Of a stretch of 64,000 nucleotides of DNA, positions 50,201-63,980 are shown in pieces. The number at the start of each line of letters is the position of its first letter. Position 1 is the stretch's first letter. The position numbers and the translations under genes were made by a program. The notes under the pieces are model-generated. The model did no database searches. It was not told the DNA's origin and worked only from the letters and a program-made list of their open reading frames with translations. Origin of the DNA: Tubulanus polymorphus (Eukaryota; Nemertea; Palaeonemertea; Tubulaniformes; Tubulanidae); assembly GCF_964204645.1 (NCBI RefSeq), contig NC_134025.1:25264001-25328000 (forward strand). The letters run 5' to 3'.

Positions 50201-53200
50201 GGCTCGCTTTTTATTCCGATATAAAGCCAGACAGACGCAGTAACGAGAGAGTACAGGGTAGTAGACCGAAGGGACAATTGATGAAAAGTGAGAAAACCAC
50301 GACTTACCGTGCCGATACGAAACGGGAATAAAAACAACCATTACGAAAAATATCAATCCAAATAGCCAGGAGTCGATGGCACCACCACTGCTCGAGCCAA
50401 ATGTTCTATGAATGCGAAGCAATGCGTTCAGACACGTAAATACCAAGAATAAGATGAAACAGAACAGGTACTTCGGCATGTGGTTATCTGGATGTTTGCC
50501 ATCAATGCCAGGTGTTGATCTAAGGTTTTTTTTCCGATAACTCAAAGTAACTCTCGCGAACAATTACAAATTCCGCGAAAGCCTAAAATCTGCCAGGAAT
50601 CGAATGGCGAAGACGACGAACGTCTCGATATATTCGGCGTGATTAATGAATTCTGAGTAAATGAACGACGCAATCAATGCAGCGGTATTGAACAATCCAA
50701 ACAAACGGAATTACTCAATGATAAACCACCAGTATTACATCAAACATTCATAAAATTGACGATACGTATGTAACTTATGCGAAGAAGTTTGTTATCGGTA
50801 TCGGGTAGCACTGCTTTCACGAAATCACAAAAAGCATTTTCTACAGTCTTCGCGGTGACGTCAGACTTACAGAAAAACGTTTAAAGACTTCTTGACTGAG
50901 ATACGAGATATAGGAGAGGCTTAGTTGTAAAATGTGTTAGCTAGCATAGCATAAATAACAAATATGCGAAACACTATGAACCTATTACATACTAGACAGG
51001 ATACAGTCCACGGGCTGGTTTCAATGAAAAGTCTTGGCAGTTAAACCTGAAGATAAACTCATTTGATAACTACCTGCATTTAGTTTGTGAAACCGGGGAA
51101 AAAATATAAGCACGAAAGTCTTAAAGACTCGAAGAAACAAAGCAGAAAAAATCCCGATAAAATTTCTAATGATCAAATAAAATACTTCATGAAGATGGTC
51201 TCAGAGAAAAATTCATCCGACGCTTCAAAATTTCATCCTTAAAAAGTCGGTTGAAATCGAAAAATCGCATGAAATCGATACTCAAACTCAATAAGTAGTA
51301 TACTCACGCATAGTTATATCTTGACTGATTTCGTCTGTCAAAGAATCTAAATTCCGTGTATGTGAAGTGCGGCAAGTCACTAAACTATTCAAACCGAATA
51401 ATAACTGTTTATATACGTATGCCGTAATAGCTACTGGTGAATATAACCAAGCACTGGACACCTTCTTCTAGTAAACAGGTTATTTATTCAAAGTGAATGT
51501 ACTGTAATTTATACAAACAATTTCAATACATTGCCGGTACTACTGTATAATTCGCCTCTCAGCAGAGTAAACACAAAATCTTCACTCTTTATCGGAGATT
51601 CATAGCCACGCAACTGAATGTTAGACAAAAAACTAGAAAATCAATTTTTATGTACTCGTTCAAAAACCTGTGACCTTCGAGTTTACTAGTCAGAGTGAGA
51701 TCGAGGAACAATGGTCACACTTGTTGAAAGGATTTTTACTAGCTGTAGCCAGAAGCTGTGAGCAACGCCCGCCCCTCCAACCCATGATGTCTGTCACACA
51801 CAAACACACGTTATTACAGTATGAATGAAAGGGGTCTTAAACAATATTTCACTAATCGCTGACGGATTGTTGTAATAATCTTTCACAAGAATTCAACAAC
51901 GCGAATGCAGGCCTGCGTGATAGACCCCCTGAGAGCTGACACCTCTCAATATCACATACATGAATGGAGAATGATATAACAATATAATCGGATGCTTACT
52001 GCAGGACTGCAGGACCGAATCAACATTAAAATCATTTCTAATTTATAAAGGAAGCCATGTAACCCACGCCGCGCGCTGAAAGGAAATGTTCCAGTCGATA
52101 CTATTTATAGAATCCAGGTAGGGTAGGCCTAATCAAAACGACTCCTGTTTCAGGCTCAGGCAATTAAAATCTAATTAACGGAACCGCAAAAGCGCTAATA
52201 TGGTGATAAACGCCGAGGCAAAGTGGTGCACACCCGGCTGAACAAGTGCCGAGCACACCCATCATCAATCTGCAGACACCAGCAGGGGTACCTCAATCAA
52301 TTATTCATCTCGTAGTTTTATTGCCAAACGACAGTCATCGAGACCCTGCCACCCCGATATCCATCGACGCAGAGAGATGACTGAAATCAATATTAGCTGT
52401 CGGCTTAAAACCAGTTCGTCTAAAAATACATCATCGTCGTCGTCGTCACTTCTACGACCGCGTTGTCCGTCTCGAGTATGACATCTATTATAGTACTGAC
52501 AATTATCTAAATGAGTTGTCGACAAAACCTACAGAGCAAATGCACTGCAAAAACCTTTAATATCAATCGGAACGCTCACGACGAATGGAACCGAATTCAC
52601 GCGCTTCGATTAGTCACACGATTTGAAAAAAAAAATAATGCGATAAATCATGTCGAATCTTCAATCAGAAAACTGACTGATAATATCAGGCTAACGCCGT
52701 ACTACAGGCGGTAGCCTCCACGCGCGATGCATCACTCTGCTATTAATTAGTTTTTACTCGTTTAGACAGAGCACGAGTAGTGACTGTCTCCGCACGCGGC
52801 CGAGCTCGGTGTCTTCGAGATTTCTGGTGATGCAACTTCGTGAATCGATGCGATCGCTCGAGATTGATAAACCCCGACACGATCATAACCGCCGTAAGCG
52901 CAAAGGTCTTCGGCTCTCCGAGAACAAACGGCGAACTAAAGTCATTTGATGCGTGTGTGTATCTGAACAGAAGCTTCTGATCTCTAGCACGTCACAGGAA
53001 CCGGATTCGAAAACAGAAACTTGACGAAAACGAAAAGCAATTCTCTTCAGTCGGTTTAACTCACCCATTTCTACAAAAATCCCGAATTAAAAACCGTATC
53101 TACGACAGGAGGATTGTACCTAGGGCTCCCTGTCTTTATATCCTCCTGAACTAACAACAGAATAGTATACCACTTGACAACTATTATCAACAATACATAT

Positions 53201-56200
53201 GCTCGACTAAAATATTCATAGCCTGCGAATTGATTGCCGCGTACAAGGGGTGTAATAGTTTTATACATTGATTACAGCAGCGAGATGAATAATGAAATAC
53301 CAGCCAAAGTAACTAGTATCGACCTGGTGACCTTGAGAAAATGTACCCGAAATCACCGGATTTGAGCGATGACCTTGAGAAAGATGGAAATGACTCTATA
53401 AATTGGTACTCGAAATCGGACTCCAAACGTCAACGGTTTGTGAATTGAAATATTACTATATCCAGAAACACTTGTAGCGTAAGTCAATACGCGGTTTGAC
53501 AACACCTATTTTGACAACATCTGTGCTAACAACGCCGAGCGTACAATTTCTATGGATGGATCTTCTATCTGTACACGAACGAACTTTTCCCAAATATGTA
53601 GATGAATCATCACATGACGACTAGGCCCCCGGAACCACTGGTGAAATAACGCCGGCATAATGAATGCGAGGAAACATCTGTTCATAAGCCTTCATCGATT
53701 TACTACCATATTTTGCCAATTGCGAGTACTAATTATATGATACACACATATGTCTTACATTTCGTTTTAAAGTCTCCATAATTAAATGTTAAACTATCGA
53801 ATCAGAAATGAAAACGAAAAATATTTTTTTTCTATAGTAATAGCAGCCAGATGCCAACAGTATTTCAACAAACAGGTCTAACACTCCTACAAACTTGCGA
53901 GTCAAATCTGAAGCCCCATTTGTACCAAACTTAAAGTCTCGAGTCCCACTTACCCTAATAAAATCACGACTTCTTACCAACAGGTCAATTGCTCAATAGC
54001 TTATTGAAAATTTCAACCCTAGTGGATATTCCGTTGAAATATCAACATCATATCATTTAATGGATAAGCATGTGCCATCATCATGAGCAGTGGAAATGTT
54101 AATTCGTGCTAAGCGGTATCTATCCATCACTCTTTATCCCAGTCAGGTTTATTGAATTCTCGAGTAAATGAAGAAGGTCAGACCTAGACATTTTCTGATA
54201 TATCAATAACCACACGAAATAATTTCATGAATCAATGGGCCTGGCAATGCAGGGAGCTATCCTATAAAATGAAGAATTCATTCCAATCATTCTATACTAC
54301 TTGTATGCTTCAACTATAGTAACTGCAATCACTGTGAAAATCTAGAACCAATGTAGCGAAAAGGTCCAAGCTTGGATTAAATCTATCGTTTCTTAGCAAT
54401 ACCTCTTGGAAGATAAAGTCGGTAAGTAGTATGAAGCCCATCAATCATCAAACAATGAAAAGGGAACCACCAAGCATAGGAATTGTATTCCCCCCCCAAA
54501 AAAAACCTTATGTCTTGACGTGTAGGCCTGTAAGGTCTCATACAGAGCAACGGATGTAAATATAATACTCATTAATACCGCGCGATATGCTAATATATAT
54601 TCATACGAATATAAATACTCACATATCACTGTCATTGTCATCTACTCGCGGTTTGCCAATTACGATAGAAAATATATTCCGACATATGAAAACCCTTCGG
54701 AACTTGGCGCGATATTTTTCTACTTATCAAAACGAGAAAACGAGCGTATATCAGAGAAGCGATTGATGAAAACACGACGGCGCAATTCGAACATCGTTGT
54801 GTGTATGATATCACTGAAGGCATACGGTTCCGTTCCCTGGACACAGCTGGTAGAGTTGAACGAGGCAAGGCCCAGGTACTGCGAACAGTACAGATGTCAC
54901 AATAATCGATGATTGTCAATACAGAGCGAAAGAAGAATACACGATTGACCGGTCCAACTGAATCATGACTTAATGACTTAACCTGCGACTTATTCACAGT
55001 AGACAATATCATGTCTCCCATCCCTATCCCTAGACGAGAATGTTACTTTTCTTACAGTTTTATCCCATGTGGTATCGACTGAATTTTTTCACATGGTTTT
55101 TCAACGCGATAACGAGGTTCTTGTAGGTACGAGAGACGAGACATAGATTTGCATTTATCACCTCCCAACTACCTCATTACTGCTACCCCTATCACTGCTA
55201 TGTAAATATTTGTTTTTCACTTCATTAGAACATTTTCCGTGGACTACGGTTCGGTAACCATTCTCCACATTACCGGGTAGATTTGAACTTACGATTCAAA
55301 ACACCTCTATAGCTATTCATCTTCATGATCCGGCGAATGCTTTTATCGGTATTAATGACCCTAATTTGACTTTCAAACTCCAATTGAATGAGTGAATGAT
55401 GAAACCCTCGAGTTATCACATCAATCCCCTTCCCTAACTGTAATGCGCATTGATATTCGGTAGCTATTTGTTGATCAATTGTTATCATAATCTTGCGCTG
55501 AAATTAGTAGGACCTCGTGATCAATTACCGTCGACTTAGATAATAACTAATGATTTCCATTCCCGAAGCATCCTTCCCCGGGTATAGATTTCGCTAGCCA
55601 ATCTACGCGAATGGGAAAAACGACTGATCTACCTAAGACATCTATAGACGTGCTACCACACATGATAATAATAGACCATAGCGACGATCGGGATGATGGC
55701 GTTATGGTACAGTTTTTCAATATCACCCCGATCATATTTTCATGTCTACACATCCTTATCTAGATGCTCCTTATCTCGATTCTCGTCACATAACGTGATG
55801 AAATTAAAGGATGAGGGCAGATCCAGGCGTCTGTATCTCCCTTACCAAGTCAAACAACGTTCATTACATAAGACAAATATTGAAAGGAAGGCCTGAACTC
55901 ATCTTTGGTGGGTAGTTAGTGTGCATTCGCATGAAAAACGTAATCCAGCTTTTGAGCAAATATCTGATCAAGTTCAAGGCATCAATATCTATTAATCATA
56001 GATTTAATTCCCAAGGTCTCAAAACCTAGTGAAATTGGTTACATCACAAAATTCTTGTGGTTCTGGTTTGATAGGAAACGATAGCCTAGATTATGGTTAA
56101 TTGGCTATAGAGCCTACTTAGTTAGGCATGAATGATATATTCTGCATAGGCCTAGGCCTTATTATGACATAGATTGTAAATTAAGCAACTGCGCCAATAT

Positions 56201-57805
56201 GGGTTTGAGTGTTGATAATTCTAGGCTATTTATTGGAGGCCTAGACGTGGTACAGTAAGCGTGACTCAAGTCTTTGCAATATCACGCTGATTTAGCCTTC
56301 GCAGAATAGGCCCTATACAAAGCGCATTGTTCATAACTATAGACATTATGCGTATTCAAAATCTAACATATTCTGACAGAAGCATACTACATGAAATTGA
56401 TTGACTATGAAATATGCAGTCTCCACCTATAGGATATTTGTAATCATAGAAAGAAAACCCAATAATGCTATTCTGCTTCTACGTGGCCACTCTCAGCACC
56501 TAAATCAATATAGACCACCTACACTATATTCTATTGAAATATTTATCAGCCCGAGTTCTCTTATCACAGGCCTATCGAGTAAATTTAAAAAACGTCACAA
56601 GAGGCGAGCGACGTGTCTAGTGTCATGCATACCCCATTGGTCTCCATGGCCATAGCCTCATAAGTTATAGCTATGGTATGAATTTCACACGGGCCTAGCT
56701 TTTCACAGCGGTGGATCCGAGGGCGCAGGGAGACCTCCCCCAAAAAATAATGTCCAGAAATTTTACAGCATAGGGCCTTATTAAACTGATAGGCCTAGCT
56801 AAAAAAGTTTGAATTCATAAGCTTTTCTCTGTATTTCCAAAACTGAGTTCATTTTTTTATGATTAAGCCTAGCTTTCTTTCAGGGAGCTATTTCAATTAG
56901 GCCTCTTTGCTATGCCATATTTTGAGGGTGCACCTAGATCAGCCCCTGTTAGGCCTAGGGCCTACCTGTTACCAAAATAAGCAGATCTTAATGCTGGCAT
57001 TTATAGGCCTACTTAGCCTATAGACTAGTCATTCCGTCTTAGAACAAGTTTAAGAGAGGACAATATGCCAAATTTGTCGACTAGGCCTAATAGGCAAGGC
57101 AATAAATTGCCCCAGCCTAGATCATGATAGCCTATCTACCATGATGACCATGCTTATTTAACTTCACGTCAACTGAACTAGGCTTAATATACCTACACCA
57201 TGGCGAAATCTCTGACTGACAGGGGCGGTCTGGTAGGCCTAACACGTCTTCATTATTCTAACCACTTTTGGCAGTGATAACCTTTATCCAATGCAACGAC
57301 TCTGAATACCTGACAAACTTAGAGGTTAGCCTAGGCCTACCCCTAGGACTAGGTTACAGCCACAGGTTAGCCGAACCTTTTTTTTTGGGAAAAAAAATTA
57401 ATTGCATGCTAGCACTCACTCCGTCTCCGGTCTAGAAATGATGGCTAATACAATGGGTAGGAAAGAATAATTTATCATAATTCACTGGAAACAATGCAGT
57501 ACAACACCCAGATAGCTACTAACTAACCGTTAGAATTAATCGCCCTACCCAAAAACCAAACCCAGTGATCATCATCAGTCATCATCACACACGAGTCGAG
57601 TGACAGACACTCACCGCTGTTCTTCCGACAAACATTCAAAACCCCACGCACAACAAAATTCAGTTACCAATAACTAGCACGGTATATGAACAAGTGCTTT
57701 AAGCTAATTAATAGTTCTTGCAGGAATTTTACATAAGATAAAGGTAGTATTACCGTTTTCTATCGGGGGCTCCGCTGTATCCGATGGGATCAGTAGATCC
57801 GCCAT
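30396..57805 (-). CDS. MAP7: MAP7/ensconsin microtubule-associated protein with giant acidic C-terminal tail
   Basis: Microtubule-binding protein of the MAP7 family, which recruits and activates kinesin-1. Coding exons, 5' to 3': 57754-57805, 48773-49048, 48484-48510, 45537-45772, 44977-45241, 43177-43299, 42713-42817, 41116-41265, 39633-39815, 39024-39196, 38841-38900, 37842-37880, 36882-37171, 36607-36787, 36420-36524, 35688-36337, 30396-35265. Every junction keeps phase; total 2,594 residues. The first coiled coil, residues about 119-215, is the microtubule-binding region (AKEREERVRNLREKHDEERK) and leads into SYVVAFGSGTPR, close to vertebrate MAP7. The second, about 610-770, is the kinesin-binding MAP7 domain (RLEEEQRLKEEEEQRRFEEE). 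FEEVIDL near residue 1,010 resembles the normal end of the family, yet about 1,585 residues follow. Vertebrate members are about 700-850 residues. The 27- and 39-bp exons may be alternatively spliced. Confidence 0.92.
41889..41957. repeat. Short foldback in a MAP7 intron
   Basis: TTTATAGACCAGTTTTAAC and the reverse complement of GTTAAAACTGTTCTATAGA match at 17 of 19 bases around a 31-bp loop. It resembles other small palindromic elements in this window but shares no clear sequence with them. Confidence 0.6.
43600..43640. repeat. AT-dinucleotide microsatellite
   Basis: A TATA-rich run within a MAP7 intron; simple repeat. Confidence 0.8.
47980..48160. repeat. Palindromic tRNA-derived (SINE-like) element in a MAP7 intron
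   Basis: Two arms of about 84 bp (47980-48063 and 48076-48160) are imperfect reverse complements around a 12-bp loop. Each arm carries tRNA promoter-like boxes: GTGGCTGAGTCTGG resembles an A box, and GGTTCGAATCCC (minus strand of the left arm) or GGTTCAAACTCCC (right arm) resembles a B box. A normal tRNA cloverleaf could not be folded from either arm, so a tRNA-derived SINE in head-to-head duplication is the best reading. Confidence 0.65.
49049..57753 (-). other. MAP7 intron 1, 8.7 kb, with candidate alternative first exons
   Basis: This is the largest intron of the gene. No unrelated gene was recognised in it. Three ATG codons stand just before strong GTGAGT donors in the phase needed to join exon 2 (48773-49048): 51308-51311, 53065-53068 and 54623-54641. 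Their use as alternative promoters is inference. An AGGCCTA-rich zone lies at 56148-57338. Confidence 0.5.
56148..57338. repeat. Dense cluster of the palindromic hexamer AGGCCT
   Basis: Eleven AGGCCT sites were counted by eye in about 1.2 kb, mostly within TAGGCCTA contexts, against fewer than one expected by chance. The copies are irregularly spaced and the sequence between them is not repeated, so this is a motif cluster rather than a tandem array. It is in MAP7 intron 1, close to the promoter-proximal exon. Confidence 0.7.
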
Positions 57806-58757
57806 CTTATAATCAGCTAAACGTCATCGGGGCGTGTTTTTAATATCCGACAGCAGATGGCGCCACCTCATTGACTATTTGATAAATTATCCTTACACTA
57901 ATTGCGTTCAGGACAAATAAAGTTATATCTTATCAAATCTGTTAGCATATATCGTATGATATGATCTTCAATTCAGTAGCTGTTATTACTGAACACATCC
58001 ATCGAAATTGTCTGTATTTGTAGTATATCCTTTGGGACAATGTAATTTCGATAGGACAGATGAACTCCCAAAGGATCCTCTATAAGCAATCAATAAGAAA
58101 AAGTTTTGATTCTTAATTCCTTTCTGTAGGAATACAAGGCTATTCTCTTTCTTCCTGGTGAGGAAATCAGTAAAAATGACAAGGGTAACAGTATGACAAC
58201 AACCAATGAATCAGATCTTTCCAAATTTATTACTGCTTTAAATTAATATTGAAGGTTTATTATTACAGTACAAACATGATCAGTATTCTTCTACAACATG
58301 TACTAATATCATTTCAATGTGGAGGGAAAATTTCTCAATGAATACTCGTATTAAGTAACCTTTCTTTTTAATTCATAACCAAATCTTGTCAGAGCTCATT
58401 ATCATAACCCTATCAGGACAACTTCACATCAATGGTGGTTTAAATTCTAACATTGAATTGGAATATCAATTTATTATTCTAACACAACAGAGATGTGCTG
58501 CAGATGAAATTGTTGACAGACGTTCCAAATATTTTCATCTAATACAGGTTGTTGTTAGCATATGAATAGACGATGATACATTTACATTAATATATCTGGA
58601 TGATCTAGAATAAACTGAATGAATATCACATAAAAAACCAGAGAGAAAATACAAATCAAGTCCTCACAACGTGCTGGTTGTCAATAGACACTTTATACGA
58701 AACAAGACTTCACCAATTTCCAGATCGCTCAAGGCACCTTATTTGATATATAGCTAC

Positions 58758-58803
58758 CAGGACCCCCATTCTTAAGTTGCATTCACTTAAGAAATGGGTC
58801 CTG
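58758..58803. repeat. Stem-loop in the PP2A scaffold 3' region
   Basis: CAGGACCCCCATTCTTAAGT and ACTTAAGAAATGGGTCCTG are near-perfect inverted copies separated by seven bases, with small bulges. It could be a short foldback element or an RNA hairpin in the 3' UTR. Confidence 0.65.
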
Positions 58804-59452
58804 TGTAGGCTATGCTTCAGATTTCAATATATCTTTCGTAAAAGAATGCTCTTTCTTGTATAAACAAATTAATCAGTATTTTTACCATAAGAAAATTTAA
58901 TCATTAAATCCTCTGCAGTTCAAAGAACACACAATATCAATAATACAGTTAACATATCTAATTTCACATTATTCACAAGTACAGCTCCATTTGTTCACTA
59001 ACCATATTCAAAACACAAAGTCAGTATACGGAATCAACCTCTAATGGTTTCAAATTGTTAGACATAAATGAGAACTTTGGACAAATTTCGGCGACATGAA
59101 AAACATAAGTGTCTTCAGATGAGGTCGATTGGGAACAAAACCATCAGTGGAATGATGATATTGACAGACTTCAGTCCAATTCTCAAAACACATTATGATG
59201 ATATTATATTGAATTTTAACATTTTCGTATCGTTGCCAGCAACAACAAATTGAAACATGATGATTCTTGAAGGTGTGATTGACTGAAAAAAAGACATCGA
59301 TACTGCATGTAAGGAATATTGCTTTGAATACAAATGGTGTCATCATCAGTAAAATAATTGCTATTGACCCTTACCAGTTACAAAACAATAAGTTAATGGT
59401 CAGGTAATTTTGAATCCAGTGCTGAAAAATATAAAAACAAGCTATTGAAATC

Positions 59453-59458
59453 TTTATT
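59453..59458 (-). terminator. Candidate poly(A) signal downstream of the PP2A scaffold gene
   Basis: TTTATT on the plus strand reads AATAAA on the gene strand, about 240 bp past the last recognised coding exon. The position of the true terminal exon is unknown, so the link is tentative. Confidence 0.3.
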
Positions 59459-59699
59459 TGCGAAATAGACCATCTGACTTTTTATTGTCAAACTCATTCC
59501 AATGAGAATAGAACCACCTAATTAAGTAAAAAAATATCCTGGTCCAATTTTCTCAAAATTGAAGGAGTTTTAAAGGAGTTTTATGGCATTTTGCTCGAAA
59601 TCAAAGGGGTTTCAAGCACCTTTAAAAGCATTTTCTATTCGGAAGGAGTTTTTTAAAGGAATTAAGGAGTCGTAGGGAACCTAAAAATTATAAACTTAC

Positions 59700-62600
59700 A
59701 TAAAGACTCTGATGTCTCAGTGGAGTAGAATTTCACATCTGGATCTGTATCACTTCTCAGTTTATCAAGAGCTGGTTTGAATGAAGATTCCAAAATGCTG
59801 GAGAAAAAGAATTATTGATACATAAATACAAAACAACTACAGGGAACAACAAAGCCATTCTAAACCGGGGGTGCCATGTTTACTCGGATAGAGTTTAAAT
59901 AATTGAAGATCCTTAGTAGTAAAAACAGAACAAATCTCAGTTTCTAATGAGTAAATATATCTATTATTGCAAACGTTTACGGGGTAAGATTCCCCCTATT
60001 CTGACATAGTATCAGTGATTATTCAATTCTTTGGCCTCTAGCTTCTTTATGGTTTGCTGATTGTTTAATGTAACGCCCTAGTTTTATCAGTTCCCATTTG
60101 TCTAGAGAATGTTTTTTTTAAGGAAAATATCAACAGGTTTTAAACTTCTTGTCTTGATATAGGATAGATGTTAGCACTATCATAGGATACATTTCAACAT
60201 GGGTTAAGGATTACCAAGCTTATTGTTCGAAAGAAACTAGAGTCTACAGACGGATGGACAAAGTGAATGAAGGGAGTCATATACTTACGAGGAATCAACG
60301 ATCGCACCCAATATTGCCAGAGTTTTTGCGACATTGAACCTAACATTTGCAACAGTATCGCCAGATAGATTTATAACTGTGGGAACCAGTGACTTGGCAG
60401 TAATTTCCGGGCCACATACTTCTGCCAATACCTACGATGAAATACATAGATTTTAGAGATTAAAAATTCTGCCATCTTTGGCACTGAGAAGTGGACCAGC
60501 ACTTCAGGTCTCGAGATAATTGCGACATTATTTGGCCACCTAACACGGATATGCTCTATCAATTAGAAAGAATATGAAGGACCAGTTGAAAGTATAAAGA
60601 TTTAATATATGACTGGGCATTGAATTTCAACTTACATTGATACAGAAAAGGCAGGTTAACCGATGTAGATAATTTGTATCTTTGGCCATTGCGGTTACTT
60701 GCGGCACCACCGCAACACTAGCCCATTCATGACCAAAACGCTCCACGAGTTTCTTCAGATTGATTGCCGCTGCTTCACGTATTGCATAAACTATGGACGA
60801 AGATAAGTTTCAAGGAATGTATTAATATCCGAAATTGGAAAATGTAAGCAATCATAGACTATTACCATAGTGCTATAAACTAACAGAACGGCCCACTCCT
60901 CAAAATCCGTTAGGCAGCGCTGGTAATATGTTTCAGCGGCCTCAGATAGATTTCAGGACCCATTAGATAGATTTCCTATATTGTTTATAATTTTCATGAT
61001 TTCCTTAAACTCTTCAACTTTATTAAATCTTGGAAGAACGCTCTCCTCAATGATCGTGGAAAAAATGTTAACGAAAATATTACAGAGAACCTATTGTTCA
61101 TCGCAATCGGTGAGTGCGATGCAGAATTTCATAGTTGCGCCAAGGCAAATTGAGGGTGATTTAAGGAGTCGTTCCGTTTACAGATCTATGCTATCACATA
61201 CTTAGTACTTACCATGATCAACTAACCAACTCATACACAGACTATTCAGTTTCTCATCGAAGAACTTGACACCCTATCAAATCAATGAATCATCATATTA
61301 GTCACTGTTATCTTAAAACGTCAACATGATAAAAATCAGATTTTATATTCAATTTACCAATTGTGCAGCTAAAAGTGGCATATATTCGATTATAGCCAAC
61401 CTAACCCTCCATTTCGGATCTTCAGCAAGTTCAACAATAGCTGGTAATAAATTATCTGACAATTTGCTGATACCAATGACCTGCACAGAAAAAATAAACA
61501 GGTTTCAATATTATCTTGATGTGATCATACGCAATACACATGCACATGTATACACGACCGAGTATAACCTGCATGTAATTGATATAAACATTTTAACTAT
61601 TCCTTATAGTAGACAGGTACTTAGTCTGCAATTTCTAGATTTCTCAAAATATCAAATGGATTTGTTTGTCCAAAACAAGCCAAATTAAGCAGAGGCTTTA
61701 TCACATGGAATATTACATTACCTGATTGACACTGTCCAAGTTCGAGATGATATTCAGTCGAACTTCAGGACACTCATCCTTTAATTGATTCAGGAACAAT
61801 GGCAATAAATGTTCAATAGTACTGAAAATACATAACATATCAAAATACATATATTTTTGATAACATACATTAACATGACATATTCATTTATTCTCCTTCC
61901 ATTTGCCTAGGAAATTAGCTGACACATACTTCTCCTTGCCAAGAAGAGGCGCCAAGCCCATAATGACTGAAGCCAATGCAGATTTTACGTGCTGGTTCGG
62001 GTCCAATACAAGGTCTTTCGCGCATGGTAAAATATCCGTCATAACAACACTTTCGCGACTCTCTTCGGGCAATGCCTCACAGAAATCTAAAATAAGACAA
62101 AAGCACTGAGCATTAAGTACAAATGTCCAGACACCCAACAATTGGACTGAAAGAAAGTTTGACTATGTAATCAGATTTCAGCAATTTGGCCAAAGGATCA
62201 TAACATACTCCGTTCCAAAAGGTAACTAAATGCAATTTATACAATAAATGAGTACCTTTGATCTTGTTCGACGCAGCGGATCTTACTTCAGCTTCAATAT
62301 CTTTCAACAGATTAGAAAATGCTGGTACAAGCTTTTGTCCCGTCAAAGTTGGTCCAACTGCTTTCTGGATCTAAAAATAGAATCGACAATCGCACAATGC
62401 ATTGTATAGCATAGCATATGTACTGTACAATGGGGTATTGATAACACTACTACAGCATGCTAAATTCTGCCAGAATCCACAGGTGTACGTTACGACATCA
62501 ATACTGGATTTCTTCTTTAACTCAATTCAAACTGAACGATAATATCTCAGATTCTAATATATGTATTATGTATGGAAATTGTGTCAAATATGAACTGAAA

Positions 62601-63980
62601 ACTTTAAACAGCGTTTTAATTGATGTGTGATTTGCCTAATTATTGGATTTGAAGAGGCAGAAATTGAGATCATAATTATTTGAAAATGAACTAATTTTGA
62701 TCGAGTACATCTGATTGATCTTAGTGGCACCATCTGGTGCGATAACTGGTGCACCAGTACCCCACAGGATGAACTACTTACATCAGTAAACTTGTCAGCT
62801 ACCATATAGCGGACTCTCCACGATTTATCATCAGCCGCTTGAAGAATAGTTGGCATTACAAGTGTCTCCTTATCGCTGATGGGAAGCAACGAAGCAATAC
62901 TAACGCATGATTCTACAGCTAACAAACGCACAGAATCCTGTGAAAATTAAAAACGCAAAGGAAGTTTTCATTGCCTACAAAACAGTCTCAAATTGTTAAA
63001 ATACGCTGGGAATTTTAATTCACACAAACCTGTTCATCCTGAGAAAGTGACGCAAACAATGGTATGATATCGCTTTTCAAATGCTCTATCTCCATTACTT
63101 TGGCGAATTCGCCAAGCTTAGAAGCCGCAGCTCTTCGCACCATTGGCGTATCATCACCACAAAGATTACAGAAATGCCTGAAATACACAATACAAGATGA
63201 ATCATATCACTTTTTATCAAGATTAATTGAATGAATGTGGTACAAATGAGATCAGAAAATATGTGTTTCACAAACTTACTGCCTCAGTTCTGCTTTGATT
63301 GCAGTTGACACACGAGCATATGTGACGCTGAATAAACCGCATGCTGAGGTTCTTGATGTAAACCAATCACCTGTAAGTCAAAACAGTTGAGATATATAAC
63401 ACTAGTAGCAGAGTTTATTTGAACATTATCTAGCTGTTCATACCTCAAGGGCATTGGAATAGCAAGTCAAATGGACAAAATTACAACTTTTAAACTGATG
63501 AGAATGGCTAGCCTAATAATCTCTCATGGACACACCAAGAAATCTATATGCTCACCAGCTGAGAGTCTTTTGACAAGCGGTACGAGGTAGTTCTCTAAAT
63601 CTGCTGGAGAATGTTCAGGTGCGATCATACGCAATGATTCAACAGCCTTATCTCTCACAACTGTCTCTTCAACTTTAGCCAGACTTTCCAACGGTTCCTA
63701 AATTAGACAAAACATTATACATGAATTAAATTCTGTATAACATTTATGCAAGCGTTTACTATCTCAAATCCCTAATCCAATTAACCTTTTCTACAACATA
63801 ACGTTACCTAACCTATCCTTAAATGAGTTTGTTAAGTCGTCATGGTTTGTGAAAGAAAGTTTTAAGACTGTAAACTTACCAGAAGGCAATGCACAGTTTC
63901 TGAGCCGCCAACATAAGCTGTGAATTGTCCTAACTGTTCTGCTAAAGCAAGTAAAACCTCGTCTTCATCATAGATTGTAT
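59700..63980 (-). CDS. PPP2R1A: PP2A scaffold subunit A (PR65), partial at both ends
   Basis: HEAT-repeat scaffold that holds the catalytic and regulatory subunits of protein phosphatase 2A. Coding exons, 5' to 3': 63880-63980, 63556-63697, 63280-63370, 63030-63177, 62782-62937, 62256-62370, 61930-62086, 61722-61821, 61358-61480, 61213-61273, 60636-60790, 60289-60431, 59700-59797. They join in phase to 530 residues, matching human PR65 from about residue 60 almost to the end. Near-identical stretches include [102 protein letters not shown] and [15 protein letters not shown]. The first HEAT repeats lie beyond 64,000. The last recognised exon ends at a good donor (TCTTTAT then GTAAGT), so the final few residues are on an exon I could not locate. 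The alpha and beta paralogues cannot be told apart here. Confidence 0.96.

Larger units (their letters stand above)
57806..59699. other. MAP7 promoter side and PP2A scaffold 3' region
   Basis: The left part (to about 57,900) is upstream of the MAP7 start codon, which sits in GC-richer sequence. The rest is AT-rich and should contain the undetected last exon and 3' UTR of the PP2A scaffold gene. No other gene was seen. Confidence 0.5.

Noticed and set aside
52301-52525. 74-codon minus-strand frame in MAP7 intron 1
   Set aside because: It arises from a CGT/GAC repeat and has no splice sites in phase with MAP7 exons.
59664-59700. Read-through of the last PP2A scaffold exon ([14 protein letters not shown])
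   Set aside because: The added residues do not resemble the conserved PR65 end, and a good GTAAGT donor sits at the junction.
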